64,000 bases of DNA from the NCBI GenBank assembly GCA_028277405.1, contig JANQGH010000062.1:62001-126000 (forward strand), written 5' to 3'. Positions 52,924 to 61,355 of the stretch are shown here, in pieces. Made by a program: the position numbers and the translations under genes. Every line of letters begins with the position of its first letter. The first letter of the stretch is position 1. The notes beneath the pieces are model-generated. The model was given only the letters and a program-made list of their open reading frames with translations. It was not told the DNA's origin and did no database searches. This DNA comes from Alphaproteobacteria bacterium. GTDB taxonomy: Bacteria; Pseudomonadota; Alphaproteobacteria; DSM-16000; Inquilinaceae.

Positions 52924-53700
52924 ATGAGACTCCTCGTCACCGCCCTTCTATGCCTGGCGATCGCGCTACCCGGCTGGGCGCAACAGACCGACGCGAAGCC
53001 GGATCAGCAGAACACGATCGACTTCTACGCCGACGCCGAGGAACGCCTGCTTGACGAACGCCAAGCCCTGCTCGACCAGGAAAGCACGATGGAATGGCCG
53101 CTGTGGATCGGCCAGCCGGGCATGGAGATCATCATCGTCGAGGAGGCGGAATATCGCAGGGTCTTAGGCCTTCTGCGCGGTTGGACCACCTCCGGCCTGT
53201 TTGAGCATCGAGGCATCGAATACTTGCCAGCGCTTGACCGCTACCTGTTCGAAACGCTGGGTATCGAGGCCATCGCGAACATGGATGCGGCCGCGCTCGA
53301 TCTGCATGTCGCCCAAGCGCGGGCAAATCGCGATCGGCTTTTGTCCTCGTTCGAAAACGCCCTGAACTACACGGCCGCCCGCGTGGACTACATCCTGGCC
53401 GTGAGCCAGGCCGAGGTGCGCCCTGACATCTACCGGGTCTTCGCCTCGACCTACGGCGAGATCCATTGGCAAGAGGGCTATTATGACGAGCCCAACAACA
53501 CCATCGCGATCGAGGACATCTATGAGGATCGCGATCGGGCGGTCTGGGTCGTGGAAGGAAGCTGGGGCCGGCTGAACGACCCCGACCGCCATGGCGCGTT
53601 CGAGTTCCTATTCAGCAGCCCGTGCCAGTTCGCCGGGACCTGGTGGTATTCCGGCGACGCGCCGGGGGATGAAGTCAATTGGACAGGGGAGTGCCTGTAA
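52924..53700 (+). CDS. Secreted protein of unknown function
   Basis: 258 residues with signal peptide MRLLVTALLCLAIALPGWAQ. The mature part is acidic and mostly helical (NTIDFYADAEERLLDERQALLDQ) with a C-terminal Trp-rich segment (WGRLNDPDRHGAFEFLFSSPCQFAGTWWYSGDAPG). No family recognised. Start at 52924 from the signal peptide; the upstream in-frame ATG at 52861 would add a polar leader. Confidence 0.75.
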   Translation: MRLLVTALLCLAIALPGWAQQTDAKPDQQNTIDFYADAEERLLDERQALLDQESTMEWPLWIGQPGMEIIIVEEAEYRRVLGLLRGWTTSGLFEHRGIEYLPALDRYLFETLGIEAIANMDAAALDLHVAQARANRDRLLSSFENALNYTAARVDYILAVSQAEVRPDIYRVFASTYGEIHWQEGYYDEPNNTIAIEDIYEDRDRAVWVVEGSWGRLNDPDRHGAFEFLFSSPCQFAGTWWYSGDAPGDEVNWTGECL

Positions 53701-53721
53701 GCCGCGTGATGCTGCCTCAAT

Positions 53722-54606
53722 CTAGGCGTCGGTTGCAATCTCCGTTGCGGGCGCAAACGCCTGGGCCAACAGCCTGGCATGGGCGTCCAGGCGGCTGCCG
53801 GCGACACAGGCGAGAACTAGGTCGCGGGTGACCGGTTCCGGCGTCATCGGGCGCAGGATGATCGTGTCCGTGGCAAAGCGCCTGATGTCCGGCTCCGGCA
53901 GGATCGAGAAGCCGACGCCCGCGCGGACGCATTCGGCCACGGCGTCGACCCGGTCGAGCACGATGACGTCGCTGGGTGTTGCCGCCATCCGGTCGAGTTG
54001 CTGGGCGATCAACCGGCCGATGCCGGTGTGGGGCATGAAGTGGATGAAGCTGATCCGGGCCATGCAGTCCTCGATCGACCAGTCGGCCGCGTGGGGCGGC
54101 AGGCAGAACACCAGCGCCTCGTGGCTGACCGGGTAGGTGCGCATCGTCCTGGGCACATCGTCGCCGCCGGTGACCACGGCGATATCCAGCGTGCCGGCCT
54201 TCAAGCGGGCCAGCAGATCGTCGGACAGGCCGGTCTCGATGCGGAAATGGGCGTCGGGAAAGCGCGCCCGCACGCGCACCAGAAAGCCGGGCAGCAAACG
54301 CACGCTGGAGGTCGGCACGAAGCCGATGCGGAAATCGCCCTTGATCGTGTCGGGGGACTGACAGAGCCCGACCAGATCGTCATAGGCGGCCAGCACCGTC
54401 CGCGCGTGCCGCGCAACCCTGCGGCCCAGCGGGGTTAGCTGCGGCGGACGAAAACCGCGGTCAAACAGGTCTGCGTCCAGCAGGGTTTCCAGCGTCTTCA
54501 TCTGCATACTGACCGCCGACAGGGTCATGTTCAGGCGCTGGGCGGCGTCGACGAACGACCCGATCTCGGCGACCACACTCAATGTGCGCAGCGTGTTGAG
54601 ATTCAT
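53722..54606 (-). CDS. LysR-family transcriptional regulator
   Basis: 294 residues: N-terminal helix-turn-helix (LRTLSVVAEIGSFVDAAQRLNMTLSAVSMQMKTLETLLDADLFDRG) and a LysR effector domain. A much longer open frame extends upstream to 56190, but that part is the shadow of the acyl-CoA dehydrogenase gene. It is divergent from that dehydrogenase across a ~75-nt gap carrying a LysR-type dyad, so it probably controls it. Confidence 0.92.
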   Translation of the reverse strand: MNLNTLRTLSVVAEIGSFVDAAQRLNMTLSAVSMQMKTLETLLDADLFDRGFRPPQLTPLGRRVARHARTVLAAYDDLVGLCQSPDTIKGDFRIGFVPTSSVRLLPGFLVRVRARFPDAHFRIETGLSDDLLARLKAGTLDIAVVTGGDDVPRTMRTYPVSHEALVFCLPPHAADWSIEDCMARISFIHFMPHTGIGRLIAQQLDRMAATPSDVIVLDRVDAVAECVRAGVGFSILPEPDIRRFATDTIILRPMTPEPVTRDLVLACVAGSRLDAHARLLAQAFAPATEIATDA

Positions 54607-54633
54607 AACTTCACGATTCCCGTATTTAACCTC

Positions 54634-54649
54634 CAATCTTATTCGATTG
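54634..54649. promoter_or_regulatory. Putative LysR-type dyad between LysR and acyl-CoA dehydrogenase
   Basis: CAATC-N6-GATTG in an AT-rich segment, nested in a wider dyad CTTCAC (54609-54614) ... GTGAAG (54652-54657). Short intergenic size and symmetry support a shared operator. Confidence 0.45.
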
Positions 54650-54681
54650 ATGTGAAGAAAGAAACGGTCAACTCTTCGTGT

Positions 54682-55947
54682 ATGGAAACGCTCGCACCGC
54701 TTACAGACGATCAAGAGACCGCGCGCCACCTGGCGCAGACCCTGTTCGCCCCTCGTGCGGCGGAATGGGACCGCGAGCGCCGGTACTGCTGGGACAATAT
54801 CGATGCCCTGGTCGAGGCCGGCTTCATGGGCATGACAATCCCCCAGGCCTATGGCGGCAAGGGCGCGTCGCTTTACGAAACCGCCCTGGTGATCGAGGAG
54901 ATCGCCAAGGCCTGCACGCTGACGGCCCGCATCGTGGTCGAGGCCAATATGGGCGGGCTGGGCGCAATCATGGCCTATGGCACCGAGGCGCAGAAGAAGT
55001 TCGTCGCCCCGATCGTGCTGGCCGGCGACAAGCCCGCGATCGCGATTACGGAGCCGGGGGCCGGCAGCGCCGCCACCGAAATGACCACCACGGCACGGCG
55101 GCGCGGCGACCGCTACGTCTTGAACGGCACCAAGCACTGGATCACCGGCGGCGGCGTTTCCAAGCTTTACCTCATCTTTGCCCGCGTGGTCGGCGAGACC
55201 GGCATGGATGAGGGCATCGGCGGCTTCATCGTCCATCGCGATCCGGCGCGCGGCATTGACCCGGCCGGGTTTGCCGTGGCGGGCCGCGAGCGCACCATGG
55301 GCCTGTGCGGCATGCCGGAGGCGACCCTGGTGTTCACCGACCTGGAGGTGCCGGTCGAAAACGTCGTGGTGCCGCCTTCGGGCTTTCGGCATGGCTTCGC
55401 GGACCTGATGACCGCCTACAACGCCCAGCGGGTCGGTGCGGGCACGATCGCCATGGGCGTTGCCGCCGGGGCCTTGGACCTGGCCCGCGACCGGCTGTTG
55501 AACCGCGAGCAGTTCGGGCGGCCGCTGGCCGAGTTCCAGGGGCTGCAATGGATGCTGGCCGACATGGACACCTCCGTCCACGCCGCGCGGCTGATGCTGC
55601 ATGAGGCGGCGCGATCCGCCGGCGCGGGCAGCACCGGCTTCCCCGACCGCACGCTGACCGCGCGGGCCAAGCTGTTCTCCACCGAGGCGGCGATCAAGGT
55701 GGTGAATGACGCGCTGCAGATGTTCGGCGCGCGGGGCTATGGCGGCGAGGAAGCGGTGGAGCGCATGTATCGCGACGTGCGCATGTTCACGATCGGCGGC
55801 GGCACGGCGCAGATCCTGCGTAACCAGCTCGCCAGCGCGGTTCTGGGCATCAAGACGCCGCAGACGCGCGACGGCTACACGGTCGCCGCCGACATCGACG
55901 GGCCGAAGCCAGGGGTGGCACCGGCACCGCAGCACGCCTTCGGCTGA
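54682..55947 (+). CDS. Acyl-CoA dehydrogenase-family flavoprotein
   Basis: 421 residues with the full ACAD fold: FMGMTIPQAYGGKG, AITEPGAGSAATEM (FAD/substrate loop), LNGTKHWITGGG, RVGAGTIAMGVAAGALD and QMFGARGYGGEEAVERMYRDVRMFTIGGGTAQILRNQLA. The position of the usual catalytic Glu (YEGT) is Gly (IGGGT), and the alternative isovaleryl-type Glu position appears to be Gln, so the catalytic base is not apparent. ATG 54682 is chosen; a GTG at 54652 is in frame but falls in the dyad. Substrate unknown. Confidence 0.88.
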   Translation: METLAPLTDDQETARHLAQTLFAPRAAEWDRERRYCWDNIDALVEAGFMGMTIPQAYGGKGASLYETALVIEEIAKACTLTARIVVEANMGGLGAIMAYGTEAQKKFVAPIVLAGDKPAIAITEPGAGSAATEMTTTARRRGDRYVLNGTKHWITGGGVSKLYLIFARVVGETGMDEGIGGFIVHRDPARGIDPAGFAVAGRERTMGLCGMPEATLVFTDLEVPVENVVVPPSGFRHGFADLMTAYNAQRVGAGTIAMGVAAGALDLARDRLLNREQFGRPLAEFQGLQWMLADMDTSVHAARLMLHEAARSAGAGSTGFPDRTLTARAKLFSTEAAIKVVNDALQMFGARGYGGEEAVERMYRDVRMFTIGGGTAQILRNQLASAVLGIKTPQTRDGYTVAADIDGPKPGVAPAPQHAFG

Positions 55948-55966
55948 TGGCCACGGGTTGTCGCCA

Positions 55967-56239
55967 ATGACCTGGGCCGGGTTCGCGCGACGCGCCTTGG
56001 CCATCGCGCTAAGGCCGTTCCGCCCGCCCCTAGCCGGCGCACCGAAGCCGGACGAGCAGATCCTGCCGATGTTCGCCAACGCCAGTTCCGTGTCTCGACC
56101 AGCGCCTAGCGGCGCTGTTGTCGGCATGGACCTGACGGGCGTCCTGGCCGATGGCGGCCAATGGCAGCTTACCGAACGGCTGTGCCACAATCCCGCCGAC
56201 GGCCAACTTCACGTTCAGATCGTGTTCGCACCGAAATAG
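55967..56239 (+). CDS. Possible small protein, unknown
   Basis: 90-residue reading frame just after the acyl-CoA dehydrogenase: MTWAGFARRALAIAL start, then the less biased segment QWQLTERLCHNPADGQLHVQIVF. No ribosome site or known family is evident. It might be a real small gene or chance open frame in high-GC DNA. Confidence 0.25.
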   Translation: MTWAGFARRALAIALRPFRPPLAGAPKPDEQILPMFANASSVSRPAPSGAVVGMDLTGVLADGGQWQLTERLCHNPADGQLHVQIVFAPK

Positions 56240-56302
56240 CGGCCTGGCAGTCCCTTGTTCCAGGCGGGGGACGCGACAAAGGCGGGCCAATCCTTGCACC
56301 AA

Positions 56303-56318
56303 GACGCTGGCAAGCGTC
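56303..56318 (-). terminator. Candidate hairpin terminator of the secreted-protein gene
   Basis: 6-bp stem GACGCT/AGCGTC with a 4-nt loop, 5 nt beyond the end of the leftward gene at 56324. Only two T residues follow on that strand, so the call is weak. Confidence 0.3.
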
Positions 56319-56323
56319 CGGAC

Positions 56324-56785
56324 TCAGTACGTCGCGATTTCGATCTGGGCCGGGCAAGTGGTCGTCCCATACGTGCCAACCCAAACATCATAGATGCCGT
56401 TGGGCGGATTCGTGATTGTGACGGCAGGGTTCAGGCCTGCGCTGTCGTCGTTGAAGTGCCATTGGCCATTGGCATCGTTGATCAGCAGTACCGTGTCACA
56501 ATTGCCGACGACCGCGAACGCGAGCCGGCCATAGCCGCCGTCGTTCTGGAACGCGAGCTCGAAGTCCGGATCGCTGATCACCCAACCGTTGCCAGGTGCC
56601 TCGCAGTTCGCGAGGTTATTGTTGCCACCGGCCTGCACGTTCCAGGAACGCGGTGCGGACAGGTAGCTGCCAGTCAGAGTGCCAAGGCTGGTGCGACCAT
56701 CCAAACGCCAATCCGGACAGGCCGACGCCGCCGACGCCGTAAAGCCAACGAGGACGACTGCAATCACCGCAAACAGCTGGTTCAT
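56324..56785 (-). CDS. Small secreted protein with PPC-like beta domain
   Basis: 153 residues with signal peptide MNQLFAVIAVVLVGFTASAASA and four cysteines in the mature part (CPDWRL, NCEAPG, CDTVLL, TTCPAQ). LINDANGQWHFNDDSAGLNPAVTI ... GIYDVWVGTYG is the recurring pattern of the peptidase pre-pro C-terminal-like domain used in secreted proteins for binding. A GGGAGAG site precedes the ATG. Function unknown. Confidence 0.8.
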   Translation of the reverse strand: MNQLFAVIAVVLVGFTASAASACPDWRLDGRTSLGTLTGSYLSAPRSWNVQAGGNNNLANCEAPGNGWVISDPDFELAFQNDGGYGRLAFAVVGNCDTVLLINDANGQWHFNDDSAGLNPAVTITNPPNGIYDVWVGTYGTTTCPAQIEIATY

Positions 56786-56961
56786 CAAAGGCTCTCCCTT
56801 GGAAGGCGACACCTGGTGTGGGCCGCCCGACCTGGACTGTGGCCGCCGGCCAGTTGCGACAAAGCCGGCCTCAGCCGACTGACCCCAGGCGGCAGCCGGC
56901 ACCGAGTAGACAGCCGCCGTTAGTCAACCGTCAACATGGACCCGGCTGGCACCCTGACGGA

Positions 56962-57534
56962 TCAGATTACATCGGTCACGGTCGGCAACAGGATGTACAG
57001 GCCCGACGCAATCATAATGAAGGGCGTTATGCGCGTCAGCTTCAGCACCAGGGCCTCGGCCTTCAGCGCGACCCGCGCGGCCAGCACCCCGGCAAGGCTG
57101 ATCGCCGCCAGCGCGATGACGGCGCCCAGGATCACCTCGAAATCGAAGTCCGGCGCGCTGTCGGCCAGAAACGCGGTGGTCAGCGCGAACGAATCGGCGC
57201 TGAGGCCCGCGAAGGTGACCAGCAAGGCCATCAGACCCGCCTTGCGCACCGGTGGCGGTTCGGACGAGACGTGGCCCCGGGCGCGCCATAGGCGCCAAAG
57301 CTCCAACAACCCGATGCCCATGGGAATGAGGCCAAGCAGGCCCAACCACTCCTCGGGCAAGCTGTCGAGAGCGGTGCCAATGGCCAGCGCCAGTCCGATC
57401 ACCAAGGCTTGGGTGGTGACGAAGGCCAGCGCCGGACGGGCAATGCCCAGCGCCGGCGCCAAGGCCAGCATCAGCGCCAGATTGTCAAAATTCGTCGACG
57501 CGTAGGCGAGCGCGACGGCAAGGGTCAGAAGCAC
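56962..57534 (-). CDS. CadD/LysE-like small membrane transporter
   Basis: 190-residue inner-membrane protein with about six helices. The N-terminal YASTNFDNLALMLALA and the mid-protein TFAGLSADSFALTTAFLADS recall the two acidic repeat motifs of cadmium-resistance/LysE-superfamily transporters. Likely a small cation or metabolite exporter; ligand not assigned. Confidence 0.75.
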   Translation of the reverse strand: MLLTLAVALAYASTNFDNLALMLALAPALGIARPALAFVTTQALVIGLALAIGTALDSLPEEWLGLLGLIPMGIGLLELWRLWRARGHVSSEPPPVRKAGLMALLVTFAGLSADSFALTTAFLADSAPDFDFEVILGAVIALAAISLAGVLAARVALKAEALVLKLTRITPFIMIASGLYILLPTVTDVI

Positions 57535-57612
57535 AGGGCGCCACCGGGTCTAGCCGAATCTCCGGCCAGCCTATGCCCGATTCTGCCCCCTGGCACAAAC
57601 GGTCAAATCGGT

Positions 57613-58644
57613 TCAGGCATACCCTGCCGCCGCATAGGGCCCGTGGCCCGTCCGGTAGACCAACAGCTTACGGACATAGCCGAAGACCGGCCGCCCGGTC
57701 CCGGCATTGGCGTCAGTGCGGACGGTCAGGATGCCCTGGCCGGGACGGGATCGGGACGGACGGCTGTCGATGATGGTGGAGACGGCGTGCAGCACGTCGC
57801 CGTCGCGCACCTCCTCGGCGATGACAATGTCGCTCCATTGCAGGTTCGCGACCACGCGGCCGAAGGTGCGGGTCGAGGTCGCCGTGCCCATGCTCAGGAC
57901 CAGGTACTCCGGCAGGATGCCGTCCGGGCCGCCGGCGCCCAGGGCCGGGTCGATGGCGACCGCCGCCTGATCGCCGGAATGGGCGGCCCAGGCCCACGCC
58001 TCCGCCATCGAGACGCGGCGGCCCGGCCAGTGTTCGAACACCTGGCCCGGCGCGAAATCCTCGAAGCCGACGCCGGTGGTTTCGACCAGCACGCTGTCCC
58101 CATCTTCGATGTGGGAGGCGAAGGCGCGTTCGGCCGTGCCCCCGGACGGATCGATCGGGGCAGCGGCGCGGCGAAAGACGGTCGCGTCCCAGACCATATT
58201 GCAGACGGTGGTGCCATCCTGATTGTCGACGTGAGTGCGGATTCGCAACCGCCCGCAGGTATCGTCGTGATCGGCGGCCTCCAGGATTTCCGATCTTGCA
58301 TAGAGCGTGTCGCGGTCGAACACGGGCGCCGTCATGCGGATTTCGGGCCAGCCGAGGATACGCCGTCGCTGGCCGAAGGTGCGCCAGGTCATGCCGATGC
58401 CGCGCCGGACGGTGATGGTGCTGACGATCAGCGGGCGCTTGAACTCGGTCTTGTCGGCATAGGCCTCGTCGAAATGGATCATGGCCTGGTTCAGGGTCGA
58501 CAGCGCCTCGGCGACATTGTCCTGCTGATAGACCGTAATGCCCGGCCGATGGGCAAAACGCTGGCCGGCCGCGAAATCCTCAAAGAACAGGCCATAGCAT
58601 TCGCGGAACCGGTTATCGCCCAGGCGCAGATGGGTGCCCCACAT
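57613..58644 (-). CDS. MaoC-type hydratase, mesaconyl/itaconyl-CoA hydratase-like
   Basis: 343-residue double hot-dog protein. Each half has the hydratase-style segment (YGLFFEDFAAGQRFAHRPGITV and VGFEDFAPGQVFEHWPGRRVSMAEAWAWAAHSGDQ). Length and layout fit the mesaconyl-CoA-type hydratase family. It begins 2 nt after the CitE-like lyase gene, and the pair could hydrate an unsaturated dicarboxyl-CoA and then cleave it. The exact C5 acid is not predictable. Confidence 0.85.
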   Translation of the reverse strand: MWGTHLRLGDNRFRECYGLFFEDFAAGQRFAHRPGITVYQQDNVAEALSTLNQAMIHFDEAYADKTEFKRPLIVSTITVRRGIGMTWRTFGQRRRILGWPEIRMTAPVFDRDTLYARSEILEAADHDDTCGRLRIRTHVDNQDGTTVCNMVWDATVFRRAAAPIDPSGGTAERAFASHIEDGDSVLVETTGVGFEDFAPGQVFEHWPGRRVSMAEAWAWAAHSGDQAAVAIDPALGAGGPDGILPEYLVLSMGTATSTRTFGRVVANLQWSDIVIAEEVRDGDVLHAVSTIIDSRPSRSRPGQGILTVRTDANAGTGRPVFGYVRKLLVYRTGHGPYAAAGYA

Positions 58645-58646
58645 GG

Positions 58647-59492
58647 CTATTGCGTCTGGCCCGCGCGCGCCCGGACGGCCAGCGCCTGGTCATAGACCGG
58701 CTTGTCGATCATGCGGCCATCGACCTGGATCGCGACACGGCCCGCCTGCTCGAACGCGTCGATGATCCGTTCCGCCTGTGCCACGGCCTCGGCCGAGGGC
58801 TGGAAGGCCTCGATGATGGGCTGGACCTGGCTGGGGTGGATGGCGAGCTTGCCCGCAAAGCCCAGATCCCGGACATAGGCCGCCTCTGCCGCTAGGCCTT
58901 CGTCGTCGCCGATCTGGAGATAAGGCACATCGAAACAGGGCACGCCGCCTCGCGCCCCGGCCTCGACCAGCCGGATGCGGGCCGGCAGCAGGGCGTCGCG
59001 GGTCATGGCCATACCGGCCTCCGCACTGTAGTCCGCCGCCCCGAACCCGATGGCGCCCCGGCCATCGAGCGCGGCGGCGATCGACCGTGCATGGTCGAGG
59101 CCCGCGATCGTTTCGATGATGGGCATGAGGGGCAGGTCGGAAGGCGCGAACGCGGCCCGCGCGATCTGAACGTCGCGCCCGCTCTCGACCATCGGCACGG
59201 CGATGAAATCGAGCACATCGATGGTGCTGCGCAGCGTCATTAGATCATCGAGCGCGTTCGGGTCCGTCAGCGCATTGATGCGCACGCCGACCAAGGGGCC
59301 ATCACGGGCCGGGCCGGCGGCCAGATATCCCGCGACCTGGGCACGCGCCGTCGCCTTACCGTCGGGCGGCACGGCATCTTCCAGATCGATGATCATGGCA
59401 TGGCCGCAGCGTTGACGGGCCTTGTCGAACCGGTCCGGCCGGTCGCCCGGCACCATCAGGGCGGTCGCGATTGCGTGTAGCGAAGGGGCCAT
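58647..59492 (-). CDS. CitE-like (HpcH/HpaI) CoA-ester lyase
   Basis: 281-residue TIM-barrel lyase. HAMIIDLEDAVPPDGKATAR carries the acidic metal site of the CitE family; PMVESGRDV, IIETIAGLDHARSI and GFGAADYSAEAG follow, ending KLAIHPSQVQPI. Family members cleave citramalyl-CoA, malyl-CoA or beta-methylmalyl-CoA. Start at 59492 from family length; a longer frame to 59867 is a shadow of the TRAP permease. It follows the TRAP genes by 17 nt. Confidence 0.88.
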   Translation of the reverse strand: MAPSLHAIATALMVPGDRPDRFDKARQRCGHAMIIDLEDAVPPDGKATARAQVAGYLAAGPARDGPLVGVRINALTDPNALDDLMTLRSTIDVLDFIAVPMVESGRDVQIARAAFAPSDLPLMPIIETIAGLDHARSIAAALDGRGAIGFGAADYSAEAGMAMTRDALLPARIRLVEAGARGGVPCFDVPYLQIGDDEGLAAEAAYVRDLGFAGKLAIHPSQVQPIIEAFQPSAEAVAQAERIIDAFEQAGRVAIQVDGRMIDKPVYDQALAVRARAGQTQ

Positions 59493-59509
59493 GCGGCGAC
59501 TAGTCCCGA

Positions 59510-60820
59510 TCAATAGGTGGCCGGGCCCAGAACCAGGTCCGGCAGGAAGGTGACGATGGGCGAATAGAACGTGACCAGCGCCAACAGCGCAATCATGCCG
59601 ATCAGGAAAGGCAATGTGCCGCGCATGACCTCGCCCACCGGGGCCTTGGCGATGCCGGCCATGACGAACAGGTTCAGGCCGATGGGCGGGGTTAAGAGCG
59701 CCAGCTCGATGTTCATGATCAGCACGATGCCGTAATGCACGCGGGAGATTTCCAGCGCGGCCAGGATCGGCAAGGTCAGCGGCACCGTGATCAGGGTGAT
59801 CGAATAGCCCTCCAGGATCATGCCCAGCAGGATCAAGGTGACGTTCATGATCAACAGGAACAGCCAAGCGGGCAGGCCCAGATCGACGACGGCGGCGACG
59901 AGGTCCGCCGCTAGGCCGGACCGTGCGATCCAGTGGGACAGCAACAGGGCCGAGCCGACGATCAGCATGACCGAGCCCGTGCTTTCGACCGACTGGCGGA
60001 TCAGGCCGGGCACCTCGCGCGGGGTGGCACCGCGATAGACGAACAAGGTCACCAGCAGCGCCAGAATGGCCGACAGGGCCGCCGCCTCGGTGATCGTGAC
60101 CAGGCCGCCATAGATGCCGCCCAAAACCACGAACGGCACCGACAGGGCGGGCATGGCCCAGATTGTGGTGCTGACAATGCCGCGCTGATCCGGTTCCGGC
60201 GTTTCGTCCTGGGCCTCCGGCGCTGACCGTTGGGACCGGGCGCGCACCACGATGATGCCGGCGATCAACAGGGCCTGCAGCAGGCCGGGCACAACGCCGG
60301 CCAGGAACAGGCGCGGCACCGAGGTTTCGGAGATCAGGCCGTAGACGACGAGCGGCAGGCTGGGCGGGATCAGAATGCCCAGGGTCGCCGCCGTGCCGGT
60401 AAGCCCCAGCACGAAGGGCCGTCGATAGCCCTTGGAGACCAACAGCGGCACCGCCATCGTACCCATCGCCAGTGCGGTGGCGACCGACGAGCCGTTGATC
60501 GCCGCGAACAGGGCCGTCGCGGCGACAGTGGCGATCGGCAGGCCGCCCCGCACCCGCCTGAAGGCCAGATTGGCCCAGTCGAACAAAGCCTGGGCGATGC
60601 CGCCGCCCTTCATGAACATCGCCGCCATGACGAAGAACGGAATGGCCATCAAGGTCGGGGCATTCAGATGGTCCAGCAGATGCTGGCCCAGCCCGGCGAT
60701 CGAGTTGCCCTCGATCAGCAGCAGCACGATCGCCACGGCGGCCAGCGCGATGAAGATCGGCACACCCAGGATTAAGAGCGCGAACAGGCCGATGAGGCCA
60801 AGGACGGCTTCGACGATCAT
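59510..60820 (-). CDS. dctM: TRAP transporter large permease (DctM)
   Basis: 436-residue inner-membrane permease of the TRAP family with about 12 hydrophobic segments. Motifs include PTLMAIPFFVMAAMFM, AAINGSSVATALAMG, LILLGMILEGYSITLITVPL and LTPPIGLNLFVMAG, all characteristic of DctM. Start at 60820 overlaps the DctQ stop by 4 nt. Imports a carboxylate with a Na+ gradient, working with DctP and DctQ. Confidence 0.92.
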   Translation of the reverse strand: MIVEAVLGLIGLFALLILGVPIFIALAAVAIVLLLIEGNSIAGLGQHLLDHLNAPTLMAIPFFVMAAMFMKGGGIAQALFDWANLAFRRVRGGLPIATVAATALFAAINGSSVATALAMGTMAVPLLVSKGYRRPFVLGLTGTAATLGILIPPSLPLVVYGLISETSVPRLFLAGVVPGLLQALLIAGIIVVRARSQRSAPEAQDETPEPDQRGIVSTTIWAMPALSVPFVVLGGIYGGLVTITEAAALSAILALLVTLFVYRGATPREVPGLIRQSVESTGSVMLIVGSALLLSHWIARSGLAADLVAAVVDLGLPAWLFLLIMNVTLILLGMILEGYSITLITVPLTLPILAALEISRVHYGIVLIMNIELALLTPPIGLNLFVMAGIAKAPVGEVMRGTLPFLIGMIALLALVTFYSPIVTFLPDLVLGPATY

Positions 60821-61326
60821 TCGTTCGCCGCCTGCCAAAGGTGGGAATGGTCGGACGATCGGCCGGCCAAGACGCCGTAGATCGACTGGGCCGCGATGGA
60901 CGCCATGCCGACCGGCAGGCAGAGATAGTAGATCCAAAGCGGGATGCGCCAGGTGCTGCTGGACCGCTCGTCCCAGCGGATCGCCTCCTCGACGACCAGA
61001 ATGCCCGACCAGCACAGAAGACCCGCCGTGGCCACGATGACGATCAGGGTCAGGCCGGTCATGAGCGCGCGCAGCCGGGGCGGTGCCGCATTCAAGAACA
61101 GGTCGACGCGGATGTGCGCTTGGTGCCGCGCGGTACGGCCGCCCGCGATCATGACGCCCCAAACGATCACCATAACGATGACGTCCAGCGCCCAATCCAC
61201 GCGCAGGCCTGGCGCCACATAGCGCGCCAGCACCATATAGCAGGCGAGCGCCAGGGCGACGGCACCGCACAGCGCGATGGCGCCGCCCTCAACACGCGCC
61301 AGGGCATTCAACAGCGCCTTGGCCAT
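60817..61326 (-). CDS. dctQ: TRAP transporter small permease (DctQ)
   Basis: 169 residues with four predicted membrane helices (ALCGAVALALACYMVLARY, WALDVIVMVIVWGVMIAGG, MTGLTLIVIVATAGLLCW, IPLWIYYLCLPVGMASIAA). ARHQAHIRVDLFLNAAPP is the usual DctQ loop. Translationally coupled to DctM. Confidence 0.9.
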   Translation of the reverse strand: MAKALLNALARVEGGAIALCGAVALALACYMVLARYVAPGLRVDWALDVIVMVIVWGVMIAGGRTARHQAHIRVDLFLNAAPPRLRALMTGLTLIVIVATAGLLCWSGILVVEEAIRWDERSSSTWRIPLWIYYLCLPVGMASIAAQSIYGVLAGRSSDHSHLWQAANE

Positions 61327-61355
61327 GCCGCCTGCCCAGCTACGCTATCGAGATG

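Larger units (their letters stand above)
55948..56323. other. Gene-poor stretch of about 375 nt
   Basis: Between the acyl-CoA dehydrogenase stop and the end of the leftward secreted-protein gene. Apart from the weak 90-residue frame at 55967-56239 and the small hairpin at 56303-56318, I see nothing definite in it. Confidence 0.5.
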
